Below are positions 52,401 through 62,398 of a stretch of 64,000 nt of DNA, piece by piece. A program made the position numbers and the translations under genes. Under the pieces are notes generated by a model that saw nothing but the letters and a program-made list of their open reading frames with translations, was not told where the DNA came from and ran no database searches. Origin of the DNA: Cryptomeria japonica (taxonomy: Eukaryota > Streptophyta > Pinopsida > Cupressales > Cupressaceae). Every line of letters begins with the position of its first letter. Positions within the stretch are counted from its first letter, which is position 1. The DNA is taken from contig NC_081414.1 of assembly GCF_030272615.1 (NCBI RefSeq), forward strand, positions 528,035,137 through 528,099,136, read 5' to 3'.

Positions 52401-54458
52401 AGACAATGCTTGGCCTTGGTGTTTGCAACTCAGAAATTGAGACATTATCTCTTAAATTCAGAAGTCCACGTCATGGTAAAGTTTGATCCGTTGAAGCATC
52501 TTTTCTCTAAAACTGATTTATCAGGACGCCTAGCTAAGTGGGTTATGATGTTAACTGAATTTGACCTTAAATTTGTTTCACAAAGAGCAATTAAAGGGAA
52601 AGCGTTGACCGATCACCTAGCTGAGGCCCCTTCACCTTTCTCCTTCCCTAACCCTGAGTCTTTTCCTGACGACTTCATTCTTTCTATAGAGAAAGATGAA
52701 ACTTGGGAGTTATACTTTGATGGCTCTAAGTGTCGTACGGGATCGGGGGCAGGTGTTGTTCTGATTTCTCCTACAAAGAAACCCATTCCCTTATCCTATC
52801 GTCTAAATTTCCTGTGTACCAATAACATTGTTGAGTATGAGGCTCTTATAGCGGGAATAAAAGCAGCCTTAGCTCTGAACATAAAACACATACATATCTA
52901 TGGAGATTCGCAATTGATTATAAGACAAGTAACAGGAATATATCAAGCAAAACAAGACAAATTATCACAATATAAAGACCTTGCCATCTCTTTATTACAA
53001 AAATTTGATTCTTATACCATGGAACCTGTTCCTCGAAAAGATAATCGACATGCGGATGCAATGGCATGTGTGGCTTCTCTTGTATCTTTAGAGGACCCTG
53101 TGGTTGATCTTAAATTTGTTATTCACAACCTTATTTCTCCAGCTATTGTAGACGATCCTAGTCTGGTAACATGTTGTGACTTTATAGACTCAGATGAATG
53201 GTACTCGCATATCGTAAGATATTTGACCGATGGTACCTTTCCTGATTCTGCTAATAGAAACACTAGGGCTAGAATCCGCAAGTTGTCTGCTAGATATATC
53301 ATTCTTTCTAATGTCCTTTACCGAAGGGGTTATGATGGTCTTCTCCTTCGCTGTCTTAACAAATCAGAAATCCCCGTTGCTCTTGAAGAGGCGCATTCAG
53401 GTGCCTGTGGGGGGCATTTTGGAGGCAAATCCTTGGTTCATAGATTGCTTCGTATGGGATACTATTGGCAAACTATGCAGAAGGATTCTTTTACATTTGT
53501 TAAGAAATGTCATCAATGTCAACAACATAATAATTTGATTCATGCTCCTGCCCAAGAACTCCGTTCTCAAGTAGCTTCTTGGCCTTTTTCCGCATGGGGT
53601 TTGGATCTTATTGGTAAAATCTCTCCTCCTTCATCTCAAGGACACACCTTCATTATAACCGCAACAGATTACTTTACGAAGTGGGTAGAAGCTATTGCCC
53701 TTCGCTCTACCACTGCTGAAGTGATTTGTCAATTTCTTCTAGAAAACATCATTTCTCGATTCGAGATACCTTCTACTATAATCTCAGATAATGGGACATC
53801 ATTTAAGAACAAGGACGTGAAGAAATTCCTCGAGAAGTATCATATCAAACTTTGATTTTCTACACCATACTATCCTTAGTCAAATGGTCAAGCCGAATCA
53901 TCCAATAAGATAATTGAACAAATTCTTCGCAAAACCGTGAATAAGCATGGTAAGGATTGGAGTAATCAGCTAATCTATGCTCTTTGGGCCTACCGAACAA
54001 GCGTACGAATTGCTACAGGAACTACTCCTTATAATCTTGTTTATGGTGCTGACGCTATTATGCCTTTAGAGTTAGAGATTCCATCACTTAGGGTTTCTCT
54101 CAAAGGTATAGTAGATGATGACTCTTATAGAGAACAACGACTTCAACAGCTTGAGATGCTTGATGAACAGCGTATAAATGCTCTTGAGCATATTCAAGCG
54201 TATCACAAAACTCTACAACGAAGCTATAATGATAAGCTTATTCAACGTTCCTTCTCAGTAGGTGACTTAGTCCTTTATGAGAATCAGCGCAATGTGAATG
54301 CCTTACCTGCAGAAAAGGGAAAATTTAGTCCTAATTGGCTTGGACCATATATCGTTATTGAGGATTATGGATCAGGTGCTTACAAAATAGCGGATGTAGA
54401 CGGTACGCCTCTTAAAGAACCTATAAATTCTATGCACTTGCGTAGATATTATGCTTAA
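49461..54458 (+). pseudogene. Element B pol (protease, RT, two RNase H, integrase), two stops
   Basis: One frame throughout, with a TGA at 53853-53855 and a TAG at 53877-53879. Approximate residues: linker 1-145; aspartic protease with LVDNGSGLNVC near 155; G-patch-like Gly-rich block 415-465; reverse transcriptase 645-830 with MCTDFRDLNKASLKDDFPLP and the catalytic YVDD; first RNase H near 930, where the usual catalytic Asp reads as Ala (IYTAASSHALAALL); second RNase H 1080-1210 with all four acidic residues visible (YFDGSK, VEYEAL, YGDSQL, RHADAM); integrase zinc domain 1310-1355 (HSGACGGHFGG ... CHQCQQH). The integrase core has Asp in GLDLIG and in ISDNGTSF; both stops precede NGQAESSNK, which has the Glu. 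After them 53937-54458 is open to the C-terminus (LHLRRYYA-type end, here MHLRRYYA). Confidence 0.93.
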
Positions 54459-55059
54459 TTCTTCATTCCTTATTTATCTTCTTTTCAGTTCTTCAACATT
54501 GGGTAATATGTTAGTATCTCCTAATTAGAGAAAAATAGAATTAAATGTTATGATGTTTAATCTATATTGCTTCGTTCCTGACAAGCGTGTTTCCTTACTT
54601 CATGGTTTGTCTTGAATTCATTTATGTAAGTTGTAAAAGATTTACATTTCCATTATGCTAGCATATTATACAGTGTCTTTATGTGTTAAGTAGAGTCGTA
54701 TCATGTTGTGTTTAAGTTCAAAATTAAATCACGTTAGTTATATGATTCTTAGACTTAATGCATTTTCTTCCCTATCATCAATGTAGTACTTGATTAAATA
54801 TTTAATTAAGTCACACATGTATCAATTTAATCATGGAGCATTGAGAAATCAATCACATGGAAATTAAATTCTAAACATACATGTACATTTACCAAATGTA
54901 TTAGATTTAATCAAAGCAAAATATACATTGTTTTAAGAATTAAAGATAACACATTTGAGATAAAAGAGAAGCATGTATATATACATATATATATATGTGG
55001 ATCGTATAAAAATATAGGTCACTATACATCCAAAATGTGACCTCTCCTACATCATAAAA
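54459..55059. other. Non-coding spacer of element B
   Basis: AT-rich, no open frame of note, between the pol stop and the end of the antisense unit. It includes a short TATATA run near 54976-54996. Confidence 0.5.
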
Positions 55060-57673
55060 TCATCTCCTATCCCTAGGACTAGTGGCTGGAGAGTGTCGAC
55101 TGGACGCTCCCTCCTGATCTGGCCGTGAAGGTGGACCCATGGGTGTGTAGCGAGATACAGACCGTGAGTGACTCCGAGAGGAACTCCTACGATCCCTATC
55201 CATAAGGATCGCGCGATAGGTGGTAGCCTCGGCCTGAGCTGCTGCTAGATCTTGTCGTGCCCGCTAAAGGTCCTCTGATAGGACTCTCTCTCTCTCCCTC
55301 CATATGTCTACCTGAACTCGAAATGGGGAAAACAAGTCCTCATGCCGACCTGCGTTCCCCTGAGGCCTATAAGCAATCTATGAGGAACTGGGGATCTGTG
55401 CTATCGTGGAAATGTTTGTCACTGCCTGCTGAATCAGGGAACGCCACTCCTGCACATTAGTTGTGGCAGTAGAATAGATTTTTGTATTAGTAACATTCTA
55501 TATCATCAAAGCATTAATAATCAATTTAAACCTACTATACCTGGGTCTCCCTCGTGCCAGTAGGGATCATGATACGGTAGCATCTGTGATTGGGATCTCC
55601 TAGGCTCCCCTCGCTCGACTAATCTGTGCATGATGGGTGTAGGTTGGATGGTACTAGGAACGGGTCTTCGTATCGCCTCATGTTCCTCCTGTCGGGGAAT
55701 AAGAGGAGGATCCAGAGCTATGGTATCATCCCCTGAATGGTGAGGAGCTGCATCTGACTCCTCCTCATCATCTCTATCCTCATCTGCATCCTCATCCTCA
55801 TCTGCATCCTCATTCTCCTCATCATTAGTTCTCTCCTCCTCGTCCTCATCTCTATCTGTATCCTCCTCCTCCTCGGCGCTGGGCTGATCGCCTGTAGGTG
55901 GATCAGGATCTCCTGCCTCCTCATGACCCTCTCCCTCCTCTGGCTCCTCTGACCTGGATCCCTGGTCCTCATCTCGGTCTCCATGTCTCCATGGGCCTGG
56001 ATGGCCTGTCGGGTGATCCGGTGGAAAGATAGGACCTGGATGTGATCTCATAAACCATGAGACATATCTGCGCTGTGCTCCAGGCTCTGCAGAATAATCA
56101 GTGACTACATCTTGATCAGATCCCTCTATATCTGTAGTCTCGATGTCATCTATCGTCGGTCTCGCTACTGCTCTAGGTCTGGGAAGGACCCGTGAGTGTC
56201 GAGTATAGATGGGCACATCGGCTGGAACACACTGCTCTAGCCAGAACTGCCTCCGTACTCGGTCAAAGTAGAAAGGGACTATGATGTGTGAATATCGTCC
56301 CTGCAGTAGGCGGTTCCTCTGTAAGCATGCTAACTGTCTCTCCATCCCATCCCATCTGTGCATCCGCAGGTAAGGTCTCCACACTGTCACCTCGGCTGTC
56401 AGTCTATCAAAAATCACTCTCCAATATAACAGATCTCCAAATCTCCACTCGCTGGTAAGTGGATAAGCAAACACCCTAGGTCGCTCGCTAGCCATACTCA
56501 GCGGAAAGCCAACAGGCCTGGTGCATGTGAAGTGCTCTAAAATCCATATCTGCAGAAGTGTGCATGTCATCAAACTGCAACCCTGTCCAAATACATACTC
56601 CTCAAGGTCGTGATAGAGATGTGCAAGCATACTCCGACCCCAAGCATACACTCTCCTGTGTCTCTCCATCGCTCTGATACACCATGTGAGACCCCCATGC
56701 ATGTGCGTGCCTCGCCCATTAGGGCAAACGGCTAGTGCTATGATGGCGATCATAAGGCGTCTCAGAAGGGGTACTTCCCCTATAGGATGTAAGAGCCAGC
56801 TGACCATGATGCGACCTCTCGTTTCGCTCGGCATGACTCTCCCTATGCAATATACCTGCTCCCTCTGATGATCCTCCGCTGACCGATCGGTCGCGTATGT
56901 AACAGTCGCTCCTCTGATAGGAAGATGAAGTATACGGTACACATCCTCGAGTGTAACCGTCAGCTCCCCTACTGGAAGATGAAATGTGCATGTGTCAGGA
57001 TCCCATCGCTCCATCAATGCCATCAGCATTGCAGGATGGAACCGAATGGCTGGCATGAGGATCACATACCATAATCCTACTATCGACAATGTGTCTCTCT
57101 CTGCCTGAGTAAGCCATGGAATCTGATCTCACAAACTGCGAAGAATATGTCCCGCTGTATGCTCTCTCATGTATGGAAGGCCCTGCAACACAAAAACATA
57201 ACCGTAATCAGTACTCGATCATCAAAATCGCTCATGCAAACTGTCGAACATCGTATGCCAAGCCCTGATGGGGACCATGGCGCCCTGTCAGGGACCATGG
57301 CGCCCTAGTTGGGACCATGGCGCCCTGTCAGGGACCATGGCGCCCTGAGGGGACCATGGCACCCTGTAAGGGACCAGGGCACCCCACAGGGACCATGGCG
57401 CCCTGGGGGGACCATGGCACCCTGAGGGGACCATGGCACCCTGTCAGGGACCAGGGCACCCCACAGGGACCATAGCGCCCTGGGGGGACCATGGCGCCCT
57501 GGGTGGGGCCCGGGTCAGTCTTCAGGGCCCGCAAACGATCACAGAAAAGTCAAAATGTGAAAAATCAAAAGTCAAATGTTCAGTCAACTCACCTCGTCCA
57601 GTGGCTCGTCGTCAATCACGGCCTGACGCAGGATCTCAACCCTCGTGGGACGCTCTGGTCATCGTGAAGGCAT
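55060..57673 (-). pseudogene. Antisense plant mobile domain gene within element B (three exons, decayed)
   Basis: Minus strand. Exon 1 57673-57593 (ATG to GAG|GTGAGT), exon 2 57182-55541 (after TTGCAG, ending CCAG|GTATAG), exon 3 55449-55060 (after GTGCAG). Exon 2 encodes a plant mobile domain (PF10536 type): IPWLTQAERD, then MERWDPDTCTFHLPVGELTV, LEDVYRILHLPIRG, then Trp-rich helices (GGLTWCIRAMERH, SEWRFGDLLYWRVIFDRL). A long Asp/Glu-rich tract follows (about residues 400-480). Exon 3 gives a Glu/Arg/Gln-rich helix and an Arg/Ser tail (RDRRSSSRSHSRSVSR). Stops: TGA 57659-57661, TGA 57129-57131 (both CGA-like contexts) and two TAG in exon 3. Exon 2 ends in phase 1 but exon 3 reads in phase 0, so an indel or another splice site is implied. 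Mobile-domain proteins of the MAIN/MAIL family act in the nucleus in silencing; the role inside a retrotransposon is unknown. Confidence 0.85.
57271..57510. repeat. GC-rich minisatellite in intron 1 of the antisense gene
   Basis: About 12 units of 18-21 bases based on GGGACCATGGCGCCCTGTCA, with variants in which GGCGCC is GGCACC or the CATGG core is CAGGG. It lies wholly within the 410-base intron 57183-57592. The LTR also carries GGGACCGTGGCGCCCGG near 58614 and the three-copy GGCGCC repeat. Confidence 0.92.
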
Positions 57674-57753
57674 GATGATGGCTATGTGGGCTCCACTGCA
57701 ATGAACAGTACTCAGAATCAACAAAGTGACAAATGCAAATGTCTCTTTCAAGG

Positions 57754-57759
57754 TATATA
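57754..57759 (-). promoter_or_regulatory. TATA-like site before the antisense gene
   Basis: GTATATACC on the minus strand, about 81 bases before the ATG at 57673. It is a weak candidate for an own promoter; it could be chance. Confidence 0.3.
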
Positions 57760-58231
57760 CGTTCATTCCTTTACCTTTACTTTCAAAACCCTAATTTTCC
57801 TCTTTCACTCATTTCATCATAACTTGAGTTTGGGAGATGCGATTTTCAAATCGTTTGTTGCGTAGGAATCATATTTTCATTCCCCTACTCTCGGGATGTT
57901 CCAAAAAGTGCTTTGATGAAGCCTTTTCAGTGAACATCCCTCATCAATACTCTCTTACACAATTTGTCGTAAGTAAACATGCTACCCTATTTCACCTCCC
58001 TAATAAGCAAGTCGAAACAGGGGGGGGCATACAGCTACTCACAAATTTCATCACTTTCCTTAGTAAGCATTAGGCATCTAATGTGTGTTTTGTAGGGTGC
58101 GGTTCCTAACTGTGTACTGCAGATACCGCTGGGGGCTTCGTCCGACAACTTATGGATATATCCATTTTTCAAATGATGTTTACTTTTCTGTACTTTAGCT
58201 TGCATATGCACGTAGTACTCATATGACCGCT

Positions 58232-58246
58232 AAAGTGGGGGCTAAA
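58232..58246 (+). promoter_or_regulatory. Polypurine tract of element B
   Basis: AAAGTGGGGGCTAAA directly before the 3' LTR start, identical to that of element A at 16147-16161. Confidence 0.88.
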
Positions 58247-59897
58247 TGTAACGTCATAAATTGTACGCACTTGCTAAAGCAGTACAATTTAACACCTAGT
58301 TTAGCACCCGCCTTGGCGCAGTTGCATTTTGCATTGCATTTCCCCTTTAGCACTTAATTAATCAAATTAATTAGGTATAAAGGTTCTATTTCATCATCTT
58401 CCACATCACAAAGTCGGGCCCTTTCATTAAAGTGTGCCCCTTTCATTTTATTCCTCCAATACATCACTTAATCAAAAACCCTAATTAAGCCCTATTCTGA
58501 GCTTGGGGGCTTGATTTCGGGGGTCAAAACATCTCAAAATCACCTGTAACTTCAGGATTCTCTCTAAAATCATCATATCTGACGGCCCTGAAAATTTGGT
58601 GAAAAGTTGTCGGGACCGTGGCGCCCGGAGTGCACACGGTCCCGGACATTTTTCCCGAAATTTTAGGAGCGCGATCCAATCATAAAATAAAGCTTAACCC
58701 CAAGAAATTGGCGGGATATTTGATCTCTAGGTCGGCCAAAAGATGAAATTGTGACCTAGGGTTTCATACATAAGAGCTCTCTTTCTTCATTTGAAAGGAT
58801 CGGATTTTTGTTTCCAGGAACCTCATATGCAGCAAAAGAGCAGATCTTTGAAGACTTCAACATCTTACAACATCCCTCTATCAAGTATTTATCAATTCCA
58901 TTCATCCATTTAGGGCTTGGAAGACATTGAAGAACAATAGGAGATTACCGACTGAAGATTGGCTTGTACCTCTCCCTTGAGGGTTGGGTATGATTTCATG
59001 TTGTTTTCATGTCTTTGCATAAAGCTTCAATATATCCTTCATTCATGCTTTAGATCACTTTGCATCTTGATTTAGAGCATTTACATTATCATTTACAAGC
59101 AATTAGGGTTTACTTTCTAGGTTGCTCTAGTTTGCTTTCTTGCATTTTAGGACCTTGCACACACACTAGGTCTGCACACACAATACATTTTACAAAACAA
59201 CTTGGCTATTCGTGGAGGTGGAAATCACCGAAGTGGGGGTTTGACTAAGGCAAAACCCTATATAGCCGCCCATACACCCTTTTTCAGATATAAGTGCAGG
59301 TTTCGGGACTCGGACGACGCCGCAGGATACAGATCCGGAGAGAACAGGTCGAGACAGCACTCTGTATCAAATTGTAGAGCAGAAGACTGGGACAGGAGCG
59401 CTGGGTGCCCTGGTCCTGCTAGGACAGGGGCGCTGGGCGCCCTGGTCCCTGGGAAAGAGGCACTGGGCGCCCTGGTCCTCCGGACAGACAGCTTTCCGAC
59501 AGTGTTTCAGAGTGCAGAACGACAGTTTCCGGTGCAGTTTTCAGGACAGTGGCGCCCGCGCCCCCGTCCCGCACATTTTCAGTCCGATTTTGACTCCGGG
59601 TACACATTTGCATTCTTATTTCATCCTTGTATTTACAGCTTTCCATTGTTTAAGTTCAATTCTGTAATCTTGTTGTTAGCTCATACTTGCATTTTAGGGT
59701 TAGGAATTGAACTTGCATAATCTTACCTTTCAATTACAACAAAGGAATAGAAACCCTAATAGGTAGCCCGTGGCTCTCTCTTTCACAAAAAGAAGTAGCC
59801 AATTGTGCGATACCTCTAGGCTCTTTCGTATTCCATAGTGTGTGACAAGAGGTAGGATTAGGGCATGATAACCTAGTCTCGCTTTTTCCCCCACACA
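58247..59897 (+). repeat. 3' LTR of element B
   Basis: Begins TGTAACGTCATAAATTGTAC and ends TTTCCCCCACACA, 1651 bases. TATA box (TATAAAGG) at 58376-58383. GGCGCC triplicate at 59390-59481. The expected flanking duplication cannot be checked because the left end of the element is missing. Confidence 0.92.
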
Positions 59898-60303
59898 CAC
59901 ACATGTACTCGCATGAAGGAATATTCAATGCAAGAAAAGACATTATGATATGCAAAATGCAACTCTAAAGAAGAGGTGATATTCAAAGAGATGAAGAGAG
60001 AATTAGATGAAAGATCACAAAGTCCCCTAACAAGAGATTAATAATAACAGACATACCATTCCATGCAAGAAAGGACATCAAAGTATGAAAAATGAAATCC
60101 CTAAAGGGACTAGTGAAACCTTAGATAGAGAGAAGAAATAAGATAATATTATTGCCCCCCAAGCATAAAGGCAAGAATGAATTATGTTGCTGCCCAAAGA
60201 TTATTGATATTGAAAAAGCATTACCTCTTATGACAAAGAGCCCCCACTTAATTTAACTATTAGTGTCATAGGGTGAGGAGCAACATGAAGGGTAAATGGA
60301 GTT
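59898..60303. other. Spacer right of element B
   Basis: No open frame. Purine-rich text with GATGAAGAGAGAATTAGATG near 60000 resembles that near 46740 and may be A2 internal sequence. Confidence 0.4.
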
Positions 60304-60830
60304 TCAAGGCACTACCGCTTCACCAAGGAAGAGTAAAAGATCAGTTGTAAGAGCTATGTGACCCCTATCATATAAGTCTTGAACATGTGTTTTAAATGCT
60401 TTACAATTTCCAAGAGAATGAGAATAACTACGATGAAAAAGAGAATGTGCATCACCTTCCTTATGCTTAGAATTGTGATTAAATTTAATGAAAGGAAAAA
60501 CAACATTCTTATCATACTTCAATCTCCAAAATATTCTAGTAGTTAATTTCTCTTGGTCATCAATAGGATTAAGTCTTGTCTCTTGAGATGTAGGACAAGG
60601 GTTGTTAGAAGAAGATGGATTGTCATCTATGATTTTAATAGTTCTATTATCAACTAGCTTTTGCATACTTTTTTGAAAATCTGGACAATCATTAGCATGA
60701 TGGTCATGAGTTTGATGATATGAACAAAAGGAGTGTTTGAGGAAGGAGCACCTTTAGATGGACGATTAGTTCTATGTCTTTGTAAAGACGTAAATGCTCT
60801 TACTTGAAAATAAAGAATGAAAACTCTTTA
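60304..60830 (-). pseudogene. Tat-like gag zinc-motif fragment, minus strand
   Basis: The frame 60666-60304 continues upstream to about 60720. It shows CSYHQTHDHHANDC and, about 95 residues later, LFHRSYSHSLGNCKAFKTHV, two C/H-rich motifs of the kind found at the end of Tat gag proteins, followed by VQDLYDRGHI. It is a fragment only; the capsid core is not visible. It lies on the same strand as the A2 remnant left of element B and may be part of that element, split by B, though its sequence differs from element A gag. Confidence 0.65.
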
Positions 60831-61980
60831 ACTTCAAACAAATCTATAATTCCTTTAATAAACTCATTAGTTCTCTCAAATCATTCCATACTTACATAAT
60901 GCCATTCAAATTAATTCATTAAATTTGCATGTTCAATAATTAAAATAACAAGTCTATATCAAATAAATAGATATAAAATAGTAATCTTACAAAAATGAGT
61001 ATTCTTTCATAGTATTCCAACATACAAACTCATCATTCTTAGTTACATTACAAGACTTGGGTATTCTATTGCCTTAAGCTAAAAATATACAAATACAAGA
61101 TAGTATACAATAATGAGATAAGATACGTCATTTGATCTTCAATCCAAAAGCCATCTTCAATACGGTCCTTCGTCTGAAGATGAGAACAAGGTTCAGGTGC
61201 TTTTTCCACCCAACCTTGAAGCATACGCTTCCCCAAAATTATTAATCAATCAAAAATACTCGACCCTGCACGAATTGCTTAGTAGAAAGAATTCGACATG
61301 CAAGATGGAATCTTGGTGCGTGCAGAGAATGATACATGTGTTTTCTATTATTCTAACTCAATTAAGAAACAAGCAAGATCAACTCAAGGATACGGTAGAG
61401 AGTCATAAATATATCCATCTATTCTAATGGTTAATAAGTTACTTGGTCGAGTATAATGCCATGCATAGCAATAAAAATAGTTTGGAAAAACAAACTATCC
61501 TCTCTAAAACCCCATATTCCGCACCCATCCTGAAAGGTAAACTTTTCCCAAAACACATTACTAGCATTTTCATTCATCTAACATGCCTATTTCCTTCCAT
61601 TCTACATATTTGAATTTATATGACATGCACTTCCATTCACAAGCATTCATATTTTGAAAACAACTAAACGTAAAATTCTATTTTTCAAGTAAACAATCTT
61701 TTCATTTTCAGCATAAATTAAATAAGTTTCAAGTAAAGAAGGTGTAACACATGTATGCACGTATTTGCATATATAAAAGAATACAAAAAATAGAAGTTAT
61801 GAGTAAACATTCTTTCTGTTTATTTTCCTCATATGGTCTAAGTATATTTTAACATGCGTTGTCTCATTGTTTTAATAATTCTTCAACTATGTTTGTTGTT
61901 TTCTAATGGATAATAATCATAGAAATCAGGTTTACATATGTTTCAATAACAATAAGTTGTTTCCAGATTTTTGAATTATG

Positions 61981-62003
61981 TATATATATATATATATATA
62001 TAT
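61981..62003. repeat. (TA)n microsatellite
   Basis: About 11 uninterrupted TA units. Confidence 0.95.
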
Positions 62004-62295
62004 TGAATCTAACCAGGTCTGCTTTGTTTCTTGTATGTTTGCTATAGGTTCTTTTGAATAATATCCTAAGTTTGATATGTTTCAACGAGTTATTTCTTCT
62101 CAGATTTAAGTCTGGGCATGTTTATAACAACATATATGAAAGAAATAGTTGCATGGGTTTGAACAATACGTATATGTGTGTGTATATATATAAACATATA
62201 TAATAAGCTTATACATTGTTGGTTCTATCTTCAGCTTAAAGCAGAGATGCAATTTTGACAAACAACAATTTCAATTCGACCAATAGAGATTTCAA

Positions 62296-62398
62296 ATTCA
62301 ACAGAGAAAGATACAAAACTTGACATAGATATTGACAGAGAAAGATACAAAATTCGACAGAGATATTGACAGAGAAAGATACAAATTCGACAAAGATA
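62296..62398. repeat. Three-copy minisatellite, about 34-base unit
   Basis: Three units reading ATT-(C/G)-ACAGAGAAAGATACAAA followed by an (AC/AT)TYGACA-type end; unit 3 is one or two bases shorter. Confidence 0.85.

Larger units (their letters stand above)
47583..59897 (+). mobile_element. Tat-like Ty3/Gypsy element B with antisense mobile-domain gene
   Basis: The 5' LTR (truncated) is 47583-48738 and the 3' LTR 58247-59897. Over their shared 1156 bases I count roughly 25 substitutions and no length difference, so the insertion is the youngest in the window. The internal order is small ORF1, protease, G-patch-like segment, reverse transcriptase, RNase H, second RNase H, integrase, then an antisense three-exon unit, then the polypurine tract. 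The dual RNase H and antisense ORF place it in the Tat group. Two stops in integrase and loss of the 5' half of U3 make this copy inactive. Confidence 0.93.

Noticed and set aside
57271-57510. A CRISPR-like array
   Set aside because: Units are contiguous without unique spacers, and the setting is a plant retrotransposon; it is a minisatellite.
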